Source: Thermoplasmata archaeon
GTDB lineage: Archaea; Thermoplasmatota; Thermoplasmata; Lutacidiplasmatales; SKW197
Assembly (NCBI GenBank): GCA_026414225.1
Contig: JAOAJK010000014.1
Location: 1 to 40,028, forward strand
DNA: 40,028 nt
Direction: 5' to 3'
Shown here in pieces: positions 24,047 to 33,100 of this stretch. Under the pieces are notes generated by a model. It saw only the letters and a program-made list of their open reading frames with translations. It was not told the origin of the DNA and did no database searches. Both the position numbers and the translations under genes were made by a program. Position 1 is the stretch's first letter, and every line of letters begins with the position of its first letter.

Positions 24047-25179
24047 ACCTCGATTAAACATCTGTGGGCTACAAAGAATGCCACATCTTTCTCCCAAACG
24101 TCCAGGCGGAGCATTCCACCTCTTACATGAACTTCCTTCGTGGTTTCATTTAGAGTTATAGCGGAGTCGGGCAGAATCAGTTCATGGTACACTGCGTAAC
24201 TGCGTTCCGTATCATTCATTTTGAATTCCACTGTTCTGGTCGAAAAGTAAAAAGATGTGTCGTAGAGCGTGTAGTTTAGATGGATGGGGTCCGTGTGACG
24301 AATTCCAGGTTTCTTGGTCTCGCTCCAGCCGTGCAGGTCCTTCCAGTATTCAAATGGGTCCACCTCACTTCTGTCGCCGAGGGAGAGCAGATAGGAGTGC
24401 AAGCTTGCATTTGCGGTTTTCTGATACAGCCGCGCTTCGTCAAAGGAAATGGCACATTCGACTGCCTCCCTTACCAGTGCCTTGGTGATGTTTGAAAATT
24501 CATAGTCGAAAATCTCCTCAAAGGTTCTTTTCAGCAGGTAGTGGGTGATGTTTCCGACAAAACCGAGATAATCCTGGGTGCCGTTAATGTCACCAACCAG
24601 TATCTTTTTCTGCTGGTAGAGAAAAGGGAGGGTCACGGAAACCCATGAATCCAGATTTATGTCCTTTGTGAGTGAATACCCGGTTCTATTATCCACAATT
24701 GTTGTGGTGATTTTACCGTTGATTCTGAAATAAACATCGCCCGTGAAATTCAGAACCACACCGCTTTCGTTCATCATCATATAATCGTATCTGAAAGCAT
24801 TCAGCTTCCACTGCAGGTTCTTATGGGTGGCAGAATAATCGGGAAATCGCATTGGCTGGCCCCCGGCTCCAATGCCTGTGAAAGTTCTCAGGAGATTCTT
24901 GCTTTCATTCTCCACAAACTCAATCGGATTATCCTTTGTATATACAATTGCATTTGATTTGTTAACAGCAGAGAGCACGGCCGAAACACCGGCCTGCACA
25001 AGTAAATCCTCGTGGAGGATTAGAAACGCACGCATGCGGGAGTTTGCATGCTGTAGATTGATTGCATCGTTTCTTTGGCTGGTAACTACGGCCATGTAGA
25101 TGCCACTCAGAATTGTGAGGAAAGCGATTATGACCGCAATCAGAGAAAATGGCACCCTTCCTTTCCTGTTTAACTTCAC
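24016..25179 (-). CDS. Pilus-locus secreted or membrane-anchored protein
   Basis: A 387-residue protein with a basic N-terminus (MKLNRKGR) followed by one hydrophobic segment (about 10-30). This is compatible with a pilin-like signal anchor; the expected processing motif is not clear. The rest is extracytoplasmic, with many N-x-S/T sites and alternating beta and helical sequence. The start is GTG 25179; no better internal start exists. It diverges from the pilin-like gene at 25279 across a shared palindromic TATA, suggesting coordinate expression and a minor pilin or assembly role. I do not recognise the family. The 3' end overlaps the transposase remnant. Confidence 0.7.
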   Translation of the reverse strand: MKLNRKGRVPFSLIAVIIAFLTILSGIYMAVVTSQRNDAINLQHANSRMRAFLILHEDLLVQAGVSAVLSAVNKSNAIVYTKDNPIEFVENESKNLLRTFTGIGAGGQPMRFPDYSATHKNLQWKLNAFRYDYMMMNESGVVLNFTGDVYFRINGKITTTIVDNRTGYSLTKDINLDSWVSVTLPFLYQQKKILVGDINGTQDYLGFVGNITHYLLKRTFEEIFDYEFSNITKALVREAVECAISFDEARLYQKTANASLHSYLLSLGDRSEVDPFEYWKDLHGWSETKKPGIRHTDPIHLNYTLYDTSFYFSTRTVEFKMNDTERSYAVYHELILPDSAITLNETTKEVHVRGGMLRLDVWEKDVAFFVAHRCLIEVTLQPLLLMG

Positions 25180-25223
25180 GGACTAATATATGGCGGGGAG
25201 GGATATAGTTTTTTCCATGAGAA

Positions 25224-25235
25224 GTTATATATAGG
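25224..25235. promoter_or_regulatory. Shared bidirectional TATA element
   Basis: TTATATATAG reads as a TATA box on both strands. Forward initiation would be near 25257 (22 nt before ATG 25279, with an AGGTGGTGAG site). Reverse initiation would be near 25203 (24 nt before GTG 25179). Confidence 0.5.
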
Positions 25236-25278
25236 GTGTTCCCAATTAGGGGCTAACATATCAGTTGCAGGTGGTGAG

Positions 25279-26235
25279 ATGAGAGAAACAACTCTTACAA
25301 CCCAGTTCACGCAAAAGATGAAGGCAAGGAAAAGGCTACGGATTTCCCAGGCGGGTGTGGCATCCACCGTTGGAACAATCATGGCACTGATGGTGTTCCT
25401 CGCATTCCTGTCCATGTTCACAACCCAGTACATTCCACTCTGGATGCAGGATAACGAAGTTCAGTACATGAATCAGGTGGAAAACGATATGTCCAGGTTA
25501 AAGTCAAATATAGACATTCTAGTTGTGAATAATGTTGCAGATTTTACCCTGTACTCGCCCATAACAATGGTTTCCGGTTATGTGCCTGTTTTTGCCGAGC
25601 CCACCCATGGCACCCTCACATTCCAGCCGAACCAGGGAATGATAAATGTTAGATACAACTACTCCTACAATACATCCACAACACCTTACACTCCAATTCA
25701 GTACTCAACCAATCTCACCGGGGGCTCAATTTCACTCTATGCCCCGAACCGTTACTATGTGGCCCAGACCATCGCCTACGAGAATGGTGCGATTATAGTG
25801 AGCCAGGGAGTTGATAAACAGGTGGTAACAGGGTCTCCACCGATAACTGCGGAGAAAAAGGGGCTCTATAAGAATTTCACAATAGCGCTGTACTCGCTGA
25901 TGGGACAGCCGGCATCTGGCTATGCTGAGGGAACCAAAGGAGTTTACACCTCTCTCGTGTATGTGGAGCGTTTCAACCAGCGCTTCTACGAGGACTGGAA
26001 TATAACGGACAATGTCACAATTGAATTCCGGACAAGATATCCCTATGCGTGGATGGAATATTACAACAAAACCTTTGCAAAGGCAAATTACACGGCGGGT
26101 ACAGATTACGCAATAACAGGGTTCTCTGCGATATCCCAGGGCTATTTCAGGTTCACAATCACAATATACGGTTTGACCGACTTTACCATCGTCAAGGCAA
26201 CGGTGAGGGCCTCAATTGAAGGCACAGGGGGTTAA
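25279..26235 (+). CDS. Pilin/archaellin-like secreted protein
   Basis: A 318-residue protein. A long basic leader (KMKARKRLRISQAG) precedes a hydrophobic helix (VASTVGTIMALMVFLAFLSMF, about 29-49), the layout of archaeal class III signal peptides cut by a prepilin peptidase before the helix. The remaining 265 residues are Tyr-, Thr- and Asn-rich beta sequence with several N-glycosylation-type sites, as in surface pilins and archaellum stator-like proteins. The ribosome site AGGTGGTGAG directly precedes ATG. It is followed within a few bases by the secretion ATPase, so it is probably a substrate or structural part of that machine. Whether it is the major subunit is unknown. Confidence 0.75.
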   Translation: MRETTLTTQFTQKMKARKRLRISQAGVASTVGTIMALMVFLAFLSMFTTQYIPLWMQDNEVQYMNQVENDMSRLKSNIDILVVNNVADFTLYSPITMVSGYVPVFAEPTHGTLTFQPNQGMINVRYNYSYNTSTTPYTPIQYSTNLTGGSISLYAPNRYYVAQTIAYENGAIIVSQGVDKQVVTGSPPITAEKKGLYKNFTIALYSLMGQPASGYAEGTKGVYTSLVYVERFNQRFYEDWNITDNVTIEFRTRYPYAWMEYYNKTFAKANYTAGTDYAITGFSAISQGYFRFTITIYGLTDFTIVKATVRASIEGTGG

Positions 26236-26240
26236 TGGAA

Positions 26241-27863
26241 ATGGCGGAATCCACAAAGAAAAAATTAGGAATAAAAATAAAGGTTCCGAGACGGGAAATT
26301 CTCAAGAGTGCAACTGAACTGGCTGGAGAAGGGGGTTCGATCACTGAAATTCCGAAGATAACTGACCCCAACATTCAGGAATTAGCATTCACACCGCAAA
26401 ATCCCCCCTACAGTTACTCCAGAGTTACATATAACAATACAACCAAGGAATATCTGTATGAGGCGATTGAGCCAAAACTCACGATCAGAGAAAAAGAGGT
26501 TCTTGACCTCGTGAAAGATACACTGATGCGAACTGTTGGCTACGACTGGGAAACCATGACTGCAAAGGATAAGGAGGAATACCTGAAAGGTTGTGTCAAC
26601 ACTTACCTCAGAACCAGGATGATAAATCTCTCACCCATATCCGTTGAACGGATAATTTACTACATTATCCGCGACTTCGTTGGCTTTGGGCCAATAGATG
26701 TGTTAATGCGGGATGAGATGGTCGAGGACATATCCTGTGATGGGGTCGGAATTCCCATATACCTCTACCACCAGAAGTTCGAATCCATAAAGACCAACAT
26801 CAAATTTGACACGGATGAAGACCTGAATTCCTTCATTGTGGCACTTGGGCAGAGATGCGGAAAACAGATATCCGTTTCAAACCCGATCCTTGATGGAACC
26901 ACAACGGAAGGTCACAGAGTTCAGGCAACCTACTCGAGAGAGGTTACGACAAGGGGAGGCAGTTTCACAATCAGGCGCTTCAAGGAAAAGCCATTCACAC
27001 CTGTTGACCTCATCACGACAAAAACCGCATCCCCTGAGATGGTTGCTTACTTCTGGATTGCGGTGGAACACGGCGAATCAATCATTGTGTGCGGAGGCCC
27101 TGCGAGTGGAAAAACCTCCACGCTGAATGCAATCACCTTGTTCATTCCACCTGCAGCAAAAATTATTACGATGGAAGACACGAGAGAAATAAAACTCCCG
27201 CATGAGAACTGGATCCCTGGAGCAACACGAAGCGGCACTGGTGAGAGGGGTGCAGATGGTAAGGCCGCGGGCGAAATCGACATGTTTGACCTTGTTAGGG
27301 CTGCACTGAGGCAGAGACCCAACTACATTATTGTGGGTGAGGTCAGAGGCAAAGAAACCTATACCATGTTCCAGGCAATGGCAACAGGCCACACGACCTA
27401 CTCAACGATGCACGCAGATTCGGTGAAGTCAATGGTGAACAGGCTCGAGAACCCTCCGATTTCTACCCCGAGGATTCTTCTCTCAGCCCTTAACAATGTG
27501 ATAATTCAGACCCACGCAAGGGTCGGAATGAGCATGGTAAGAAGAATAAAGCAGGTGATTGAGATTGTGGGATTTGAGCCAGAAACAAATGAGTTGATAA
27601 CCAACACAGTGTATGAGTGGGACCAGCCCACGGATTCGTTTGTGTTCAAAGGGCACAGCTTCCTGTTTGATAAAATTATGGAAATGAAAAATCTTACACA
27701 CGAGGAAATGATGGAAGAATTTAACAGAAGGGTGGAAGTCGTGAACTACATGGTGCGCAAAAATATAACTGATTACAGAAAACTTGCAAACATAATTGTA
27801 GCATATTTCAAGGATTCAAAGGACACAATTGAGAAAATAAGAGGTGATAAGTTTGTCTCCTGA
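26241..27863 (+). CDS. Type IV pilus/Tad-like secretion ATPase 1 (GspE/TadA/FlaI superfamily)
   Basis: A 540-residue ATPase that powers pilus assembly on the cytoplasmic side. An N-terminal domain (YSRVTYNNTTKEYLYEAIEP, FGPIDVLMRDEMVEDISCDG) precedes the motor: Walker A GGPASGKTS (285-293), an Asp box with EDTREI, and Walker B YIIVGEVRGKE near 363, followed by the His box (ATGHTTYSTMHAD). ATG 26241 (MAESTKK) is preferred to 26235 because it has a GGGGG-rich site at suitable distance. Archaellum genes such as flaH are absent, so an adhesive or Tad-like pilus is more likely than an archaellum. It overlaps the next gene. Confidence 0.92.
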   Translation: MAESTKKKLGIKIKVPRREILKSATELAGEGGSITEIPKITDPNIQELAFTPQNPPYSYSRVTYNNTTKEYLYEAIEPKLTIREKEVLDLVKDTLMRTVGYDWETMTAKDKEEYLKGCVNTYLRTRMINLSPISVERIIYYIIRDFVGFGPIDVLMRDEMVEDISCDGVGIPIYLYHQKFESIKTNIKFDTDEDLNSFIVALGQRCGKQISVSNPILDGTTTEGHRVQATYSREVTTRGGSFTIRRFKEKPFTPVDLITTKTASPEMVAYFWIAVEHGESIIVCGGPASGKTSTLNAITLFIPPAAKIITMEDTREIKLPHENWIPGATRSGTGERGADGKAAGEIDMFDLVRAALRQRPNYIIVGEVRGKETYTMFQAMATGHTTYSTMHADSVKSMVNRLENPPISTPRILLSALNNVIIQTHARVGMSMVRRIKQVIEIVGFEPETNELITNTVYEWDQPTDSFVFKGHSFLFDKIMEMKNLTHEEMMEEFNRRVEVVNYMVRKNITDYRKLANIIVAYFKDSKDTIEKIRGDKFVS

Positions 27864-28866
27864 GGTGACAAGCAGGTTTGATGCCCTCGACACGAAGAAG
27901 GCATATCTGAAGACACAGAAAGCGGGTGCCCAGCGGGAATTGCTCTCGAGCCATGTGGTAAAACTTCCGAGAGGTGTCCTGCCGCAGTATGCTCAACTGA
28001 CCGCTCTCCAGCAGACCGCCTGGAAGATGTTCGGTCCCAAGGCAGAAGTGGCGGCGAGGATGAACCAGAAGCTTGAGGATGACATGCTGAAGGCCCACAT
28101 GAGAATAAGGCCTGAGGAATACATTGCCTTCGTCTGGTTTGTCACGATGATTGTCGGGATTGCGCTTTCCGTAACTGGTGTTGTCCTTGGCATCGTTCTT
28201 GCACTGGTGGGAAATCTCATTGCCGGAATCATTATTGCGGTGGTTCTACCAGTGCTCGGAACAATTCTCACATACTTCGTGATGCTGTCTAGACCCTCCT
28301 CGATTGCCAAATCGAGGGCGAGGGACATAGATAGAAAAATTTCGCCTGCGATGAGTTTTGTCTCCGCAATGGCTTCCGCGGATGTGAACATTGATGTTAT
28401 ATTCAAGGAGCTAGCAAGACAGCCAATTTACGGTGAGATAAAGGAAGAAGCGGGCTGGATAACCAGAGACACGGAACTGCTAGGAGTAGACATTCTGACA
28501 GCAATTAAGAAAGGGGCGACACGGACTCCCTCCGCCAAGTTCCAGGATTTCCTTCAGGGAGTGGTTACAACCACAACTTCTGGTGGGCAGCTGAAACCCT
28601 ACTTCCTTACGAAGGCCGAGCAGTACGAGAAAGAGGCAAAGCTGGAGATGTCCAAACGACTTGAGACTCTCGGAATGCTAGCCGAAACCTTCGTGACAGT
28701 TGTCGTTGCCTTTCCTCTCTTCCTTGTCATAATCATGGCAATCATGGCACTCGTAGGTGGTCAGGGCAGATTCATTCTCAACATTTTGTATGCAATTGTG
28801 TTTCTGATGATTCCGTTGTCACAGTTCGGTTTCATATTCGTGATATGGAACATGAGTCAGGAGTGA
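27853..28866 (+). CDS. Pilus platform membrane protein 1 (TadC/GspF/FlaJ-like)
   Basis: A 337-residue protein. A cytoplasmic N-terminal part (1-85) is followed by two or three membrane segments (about 90-145), a soluble T2SSF domain (KISPAMSFVSAMASADVNIDVIFKELA, then GVDILTAIKKGATRTPSAKFQDFLQG) and a C-terminal membrane pair (about 270-335). It is the inner-membrane platform on which the ATPase acts. TTG 27853 is the likely start, since GAGGTGAT lies 4 nt upstream; GTG 27844 is in frame but overlaps that site. It overlaps the ATPase stop and is followed by a second platform gene. Confidence 0.88.
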   Translation: MSPEVTSRFDALDTKKAYLKTQKAGAQRELLSSHVVKLPRGVLPQYAQLTALQQTAWKMFGPKAEVAARMNQKLEDDMLKAHMRIRPEEYIAFVWFVTMIVGIALSVTGVVLGIVLALVGNLIAGIIIAVVLPVLGTILTYFVMLSRPSSIAKSRARDIDRKISPAMSFVSAMASADVNIDVIFKELARQPIYGEIKEEAGWITRDTELLGVDILTAIKKGATRTPSAKFQDFLQGVVTTTTSGGQLKPYFLTKAEQYEKEAKLEMSKRLETLGMLAETFVTVVVAFPLFLVIIMAIMALVGGQGRFILNILYAIVFLMIPLSQFGFIFVIWNMSQE

Positions 28867-28871
28867 TGAAA

Positions 28872-29852
28872 ATGGCAGAGAATGTTTTTGGAGGCCAGGA
28901 AGAAAAAATGCCCGCAGCGAAGAAAATTCTGATAATCTCGGGATGCATTGCCGCGGTGTTTTTTGTAATTGGAATCCTAAACCTGATTCCAGTGGATAAA
29001 AACCACCCAGATAAAACGATAGTCATGACCCCATTCAGACAGTATGACTACAATTTTGATGGCCAGATGGAGCCGGAAAATGCAATGAACAGGGCAATGG
29101 ATTTCTTCATCCTTGGAATTGCGATTCTGATAGGCCCCTATGGTTTCTATAAAAGCATGGAATTAAGCAGGATCCGGGGGATTGAGGAGCGGTTGCCCGA
29201 GTTTCTGAGAGATGTGGCTGAAGCGGGAAGATTCGGTATGACGCTTGCTGAGGCAATTGTGGTTGCGTCAACTGGGAGATACGGAAAACTCACACCTGAA
29301 ATAAGAAAGATGGCTGCCCAGATTAAGTGGGGAGTCCCTGCAGCAGAGGCCCTGCGGCTTTTCTCCGTGAGGGTGAACACACCAGCCGTGAGGAGGTGCG
29401 TAGCCATAATCACAAAGGCGAATGATGCTGGTGGTAATGTCGCAGATGTGCTTTCAATGGTCGCCCATGATACAAAGGAAGTCCAGCTCATGGATGCCCA
29501 GAAGCGAATTTCGATGACGACCTATCTCACAGTTATCTACATTGCATTCTTTGTGTTTATCGTCACAATAATGATTCTTAATGCTACCTTCCTCCCGCAG
29601 ATGGCCAAGGCAGGAAAGAGTGTGGAGGAAGGCGCCCAGCAACTCGGAGGCGGCGGTGGTGCCAGTGCCACAAAGATAGAGTACAAGCTCATACCTGAAA
29701 TCATGTTTGTGATGTTTGTTTCCGTGATGATTCACGCCATAGGGGATGGGATTCTCGCGGGTGTGATAATTACTGGCAAAATTGCTACGGGACTCCAGCA
29801 TAGTTTCATAATGGTGATTCTTGGCTGGCTCCTGATGAGGTTCATGGTGTGA
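28872..29852 (+). CDS. Pilus platform membrane protein 2 (TadC/GspF/FlaJ-like)
   Basis: A 326-residue partner or paralog of the preceding platform protein. Membrane segments at about 20-42, 80-97, 215-245 and 275-325 surround a T2SSF domain with LPEFLRDVAEAGRFGMTLAEAIVVAS and CVAIITKANDAGGNVADVLSMVA. ATG 28872 is chosen because GGAGTGAT is 4 nt upstream; ATGs at 28845 and 28866 are also in frame. Two adjacent TadB/TadC-like proteins often work together in Tad systems. Here they lie between two separate ATPase genes. Confidence 0.88.
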   Translation: MAENVFGGQEEKMPAAKKILIISGCIAAVFFVIGILNLIPVDKNHPDKTIVMTPFRQYDYNFDGQMEPENAMNRAMDFFILGIAILIGPYGFYKSMELSRIRGIEERLPEFLRDVAEAGRFGMTLAEAIVVASTGRYGKLTPEIRKMAAQIKWGVPAAEALRLFSVRVNTPAVRRCVAIITKANDAGGNVADVLSMVAHDTKEVQLMDAQKRISMTTYLTVIYIAFFVFIVTIMILNATFLPQMAKAGKSVEEGAQQLGGGGGASATKIEYKLIPEIMFVMFVSVMIHAIGDGILAGVIITGKIATGLQHSFIMVILGWLLMRFMV

Positions 29853-29862
29853 GGTGAAGGAA

Positions 29863-31554
29863 ATGGCTACAACAGAGAAAGAAGCAAAATCCCTGCCGCT
29901 CGGGCTCCGCCTTGCAGGAATCTTCCTGAAATCCAAGCCGCGAAAAATCATGATGCCGCGGGCGGTGCAGGCATCGCTTACGGGCATGGGGCTTCAGGGT
30001 GTTACCGTGATTCCTCCTATTGCAGAAAAGCACATCAATGAAATAGAGGTCCAGACCATACAGCCAGGTTATTCGTATGTCCGAATAAAATATGACACGA
30101 TTTCCAACGAATACCTCTACGAAGTGATTGAACCGGTTCTCACGACGGATGAAGAGTTTATCCTTGACTTTCTCAAGGGAAAACTTATCGATGCATTTGA
30201 GATGATAGAATTGGAGGACCCGAAAGAAAGGGAGAAGTACCTCCGCGAGCTTGCAATAAAGGTGCTCCGCGAAAATGAAATCCATCTCAACCCCGTGAGC
30301 AAGGAGAGAATCCTGTACTATGTCGTGAGAGATTTCATTGGTTACGGATTGATAGGCGTCCCGATGATCGATCCGAATGTGGAGGATATCTCGTGCGATG
30401 GCGTGAGAATCCCGATCTACATTTTCCATAGAAAATATGGCTCCATCAAATCCAACCTACGTTTCCAGTCCCATAAAGAACTGGACGGTTTTGTGGTATG
30501 GCTTGTGCAGCGGTGCGGCAAGCACATTTCAGTGGCAAGCCCGATGGTGGATGCCACGGTGCCTGATGGCTCAAGATTGCAGGCAACACTGGGAGAGCAT
30601 GTGACCAAGCGCGGGTCCTCCTTCACAATCCGGCGATTCAGGGAAAACCCGTTTACCCCAGTGGATTTGCTTAAATTCAAAACAATGTCTACAGAGATGA
30701 TGGCCTACATCTGGATTGCAATAGAATCGGGGCAGTCAATGATGGTCTGCGGCGGCACTGCAAGCGGCAAAACCACAACGCTCAATGCAGTGCTCCTGTT
30801 CATCCCGCCCCAGATGAAGATTGTGAGCATCGAAGATACAAGGGAACTCAACCTGCCCCATGAAAACTGGATTCCATCGCTTACAAGGTCTGGCTTCGGT
30901 GGCAAGAACTTGATTACAGGAAAGGCAGCGGGTGAAATTGACATGTTTGATTTGCTCACTGCCGCCCTCCGTCAGAGACCTCAATACCTGATGGTTGGTG
31001 AGGTGAGAGGGGCCGAGGCCTACATTGTGTTCCAGGCAATGGCGACCGGGAAAACGTGCTACACCACATTCCACGCAGAATCAGTTGCAGCAATGGTCCA
31101 CCGTATGGAGAACCCGCCAATCAACTTACCCAGGGCTCTCGTGGCCGCACTTAACATCGTGCTGCTCCAGGGACAGGTGAAAGTGGGAACAAAGATGACG
31201 AGGAGGGTGAAAAATCTCACAGAGATCGTGGGTATAGACCCAGAAACCAATGAGCTAATCACTAACTCTGTCTATTCCTGGAACCCTGCAGACGACACCT
31301 TCAGCTACAGCGGCCACAGCTATGTTTACGAGAAGGTTGCCGCATCCAAGAACTGGAGCATGAAAGAAATGGAGCGTGAGGTAAAGCGAAGATGCGATAT
31401 TCTGGAGTATATGAAACTTGTCGAATCCCAGCGTTCAAAGGATAATCCATTTACCTACAAGGATGTGGCTAGACTGGTTTCTTGGTATTACAAGGAGCCG
31501 GATGCCGTTATGGAAACGGTGCGGCAGGCCCTCGCTACCCAGCCACAGAAATAA
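29863..31554 (+). CDS. Type IV pilus/Tad-like secretion ATPase 2 (GspE/TadA/FlaI superfamily)
   Basis: A 563-residue paralog of ATPase 1 with the same layout: YSYVRIKYDTISNEYLYEVIEP, IDPNVEDISCDG, Walker A GGTASGKTT (297-305), EDTRELNLPHENW and Walker B YLMVGEVRGAE near 376. Both enzymes keep complete nucleotide-binding motifs, so neither looks degenerate. ATG 29863 (MATTEKE) follows GAGGTGA by 5 nt. The duplicated motors could provide extension and retraction, or serve two pili sharing the platform; this is inference. The stop is directly followed by the ATG of the radical SAM gene. Confidence 0.92.
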   Translation: MATTEKEAKSLPLGLRLAGIFLKSKPRKIMMPRAVQASLTGMGLQGVTVIPPIAEKHINEIEVQTIQPGYSYVRIKYDTISNEYLYEVIEPVLTTDEEFILDFLKGKLIDAFEMIELEDPKEREKYLRELAIKVLRENEIHLNPVSKERILYYVVRDFIGYGLIGVPMIDPNVEDISCDGVRIPIYIFHRKYGSIKSNLRFQSHKELDGFVVWLVQRCGKHISVASPMVDATVPDGSRLQATLGEHVTKRGSSFTIRRFRENPFTPVDLLKFKTMSTEMMAYIWIAIESGQSMMVCGGTASGKTTTLNAVLLFIPPQMKIVSIEDTRELNLPHENWIPSLTRSGFGGKNLITGKAAGEIDMFDLLTAALRQRPQYLMVGEVRGAEAYIVFQAMATGKTCYTTFHAESVAAMVHRMENPPINLPRALVAALNIVLLQGQVKVGTKMTRRVKNLTEIVGIDPETNELITNSVYSWNPADDTFSYSGHSYVYEKVAASKNWSMKEMEREVKRRCDILEYMKLVESQRSKDNPFTYKDVARLVSWYYKEPDAVMETVRQALATQPQK

Positions 31555-32406
31555 ATGCCCTACATCACAGAATTTGATCCCTGGCGGAACGAGTCGTGCA
31601 CCTGTCCCCCGAAATATTCTTTTAATCCCTACACTGGCTGTGCCCATGCCTGCGTTTATTGCTACATTACTGGCTACATACCCAATGCCTTCCGTGTGCG
31701 GATGAAGAAAGATGTTGTGAGGGTTACGGCAAGGGAGTGCAGGAAGCTCAGCAGGGACAGATACATCAGCATGAGCAACAGTTCTGACCCTTACCCACCC
31801 GTTGAGAGGGAAAAATGTATCACAAGAAACCTGCTGAAAATTTTCAGGGAACAGGGCTTCCCGGTGCTCATAATCACAAAATCGGACATCGTAGCACGGG
31901 ATGCGGACATACTGGGAACGATGAATGCGGTGGTTTCAGTCACAATTACGACCGTGAACGACGAGGTTGCAAAAATACTGGAACCAAATGCGCCGCCCCC
32001 TTCAAAGAGAATCAAAGCGATAGCGAAGCTGAGCCAGAAAGTTCCATGCGTGGTTCGTGTGGACCCGTTAATTCCATGGATAAACGAAGAGGTCGAGGAA
32101 GTTGTGGAGGCCGTTGCGCCCTATGTCAGGCAATGTGTATTCTCGACACTCAAACTGCGGAGAGATGCGCTTGGGAGAATTGCCCGTGGATTCCCCGAAC
32201 TCAAGGAGAAACTGACAACTCTGTACTTCAGGGAGCCGATTGTTTCTGGCAGCGCGTATTATCTTCCAGAAGATATGAGAGCCAGAATGCTCCGGAGGGC
32301 AAGAGAGGTTTGCAGAACTCACGGAATTCTGTTTTCTTCCTGCAGGGAACGCCTGCCCCGAATGAGCGAGACCGTGTGTGATGGGAGCGGCTGGCTCAAA
32401 AAATAG
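31555..32406 (+). CDS. Radical SAM protein of the SplB-like family (COG1533)
   Basis: A 283-residue protein with the radical SAM cluster motif C29-x3-C33-x2-C36-Y (GCAHACVYCY), an SNSSDPYPPVE segment typical of COG1533, and a barrel continuing with ITKSDIVARDADIL and VVRVDPLIPWI. COG1533 contains spore photoproduct lyase and many archaeal proteins of unknown reaction, so DNA repair is possible but unproven. The start ATG abuts the TAA of pilus ATPase 2, so it is probably the last gene of that transcript, although functional linkage is doubtful. It converges on the DUF835 gene with no gap. Confidence 0.88.
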   Translation: MPYITEFDPWRNESCTCPPKYSFNPYTGCAHACVYCYITGYIPNAFRVRMKKDVVRVTARECRKLSRDRYISMSNSSDPYPPVEREKCITRNLLKIFREQGFPVLIITKSDIVARDADILGTMNAVVSVTITTVNDEVAKILEPNAPPPSKRIKAIAKLSQKVPCVVRVDPLIPWINEEVEEVVEAVAPYVRQCVFSTLKLRRDALGRIARGFPELKEKLTTLYFREPIVSGSAYYLPEDMRARMLRRAREVCRTHGILFSSCRERLPRMSETVCDGSGWLKK

Positions 32407-32961
32407 CTACTCAATCACCTCAGCATTCCTCGTGAGGTATGCAAGGTCCTGCTGGGAAAACATCTCCTTCATCACTGGAAGGATTAGAATTGAGTTTGTC
32501 TTGACAAGCTGGTCATAGAGGGTCTCGATCATCCTCATGACACCGGGGAATTTGTTGTTGAGAATAAGTGTATCCAGACAATCGATGAGCACAACGCACC
32601 CGGGCTTCTTCTCAATCATCTCGGCAAGGTATCGCGTGAGGATGCCGATGCTTGTTGGGGGAAGATTGTTTTTCCCGGCCACCCCCGTAAGCCAGATAAA
32701 CAGCTCAGTTTGAACTCCATACTCCTCCATCACCCGCTCAGCATTGTTTCTGGAGACACAGATTGCAGTTTTTCCTGCACTCAGGAGGTCCTTGAGGAGC
32801 AGGTAGCTCACCCTTGGCTTGGTCTCGAACACCACATACATTCTGCCCGGCTTCAATTCCCTCCCATCTACCTTCTTCGCAATTTTGTCCTTCAACTCCC
32901 TGAGAAGGTCCTCCTCGGAGACATGCTTTCCACCCGTAATGTATTTTCTCTCTTCAGCCAT
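32407..32961 (-). CDS. Soluble DUF835 protein
   Basis: A 184-residue cytoplasmic protein consisting essentially of one DUF835 domain (GRMYVVFETKPRVSYLLLKDLLSAGKTAICVSR, CVVLIDCLDTLILNNKFPGVMRMIETLYDQLV), the same fold family as the output domains of the 7TM paralogs at 15.9-19.4 kb. The frame is open to 33093. ATG 32961 is preferred because GGGTGA lies 5 nt upstream, within a leader of about 35 nt from the TATA at 33014-33027. ATG 33000 would fit a leaderless mRNA. It could interact with the membrane DUF835 proteins; this is inference. Confidence 0.75.
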   Translation of the reverse strand: MAEERKYITGGKHVSEEDLLRELKDKIAKKVDGRELKPGRMYVVFETKPRVSYLLLKDLLSAGKTAICVSRNNAERVMEEYGVQTELFIWLTGVAGKNNLPPTSIGILTRYLAEMIEKKPGCVVLIDCLDTLILNNKFPGVMRMIETLYDQLVKTNSILILPVMKEMFSQQDLAYLTRNAEVIE

Positions 32962-33013
32962 CGGGTCACCCTTTATCACCGTACATGGGCACTCATACAT
33001 GGAAAAGAACCGG

Positions 33014-33027
33014 AATATATATTCATT
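33014..33027 (-). promoter_or_regulatory. TATA box of the soluble DUF835 gene
   Basis: GAATATATATTCC, nearly palindromic, with minus-strand initiation predicted near 32995. The tRNA-His promoter lies about 30 bp away on the other strand. Confidence 0.5.
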
Positions 33028-33058
33028 TTGGAAATTGGATTGCGAAACCCATGATAAT

Positions 33059-33068
33059 GTATATATAT
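33059..33068 (+). promoter_or_regulatory. TATA box of tRNA-His and possibly the hydrogenase operon
   Basis: TGTATATATA lies about 30-40 nt before the tRNA 5' end. No second clear promoter is visible between the tRNA and the first hydrogenase gene, so read-through is likely. Confidence 0.5.
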
Positions 33069-33100
33069 CCTGTTCTTTCTCTATCCCTGCCAATGGGTTG

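Noticed and set aside
24016-31554. Archaellum operon interpretation of the pilus locus
   Set aside because: No flaH-like, flaF/G pair or multiple archaellin genes are present, and duplicated platform and ATPase genes fit a Tad/type IV pilus better.
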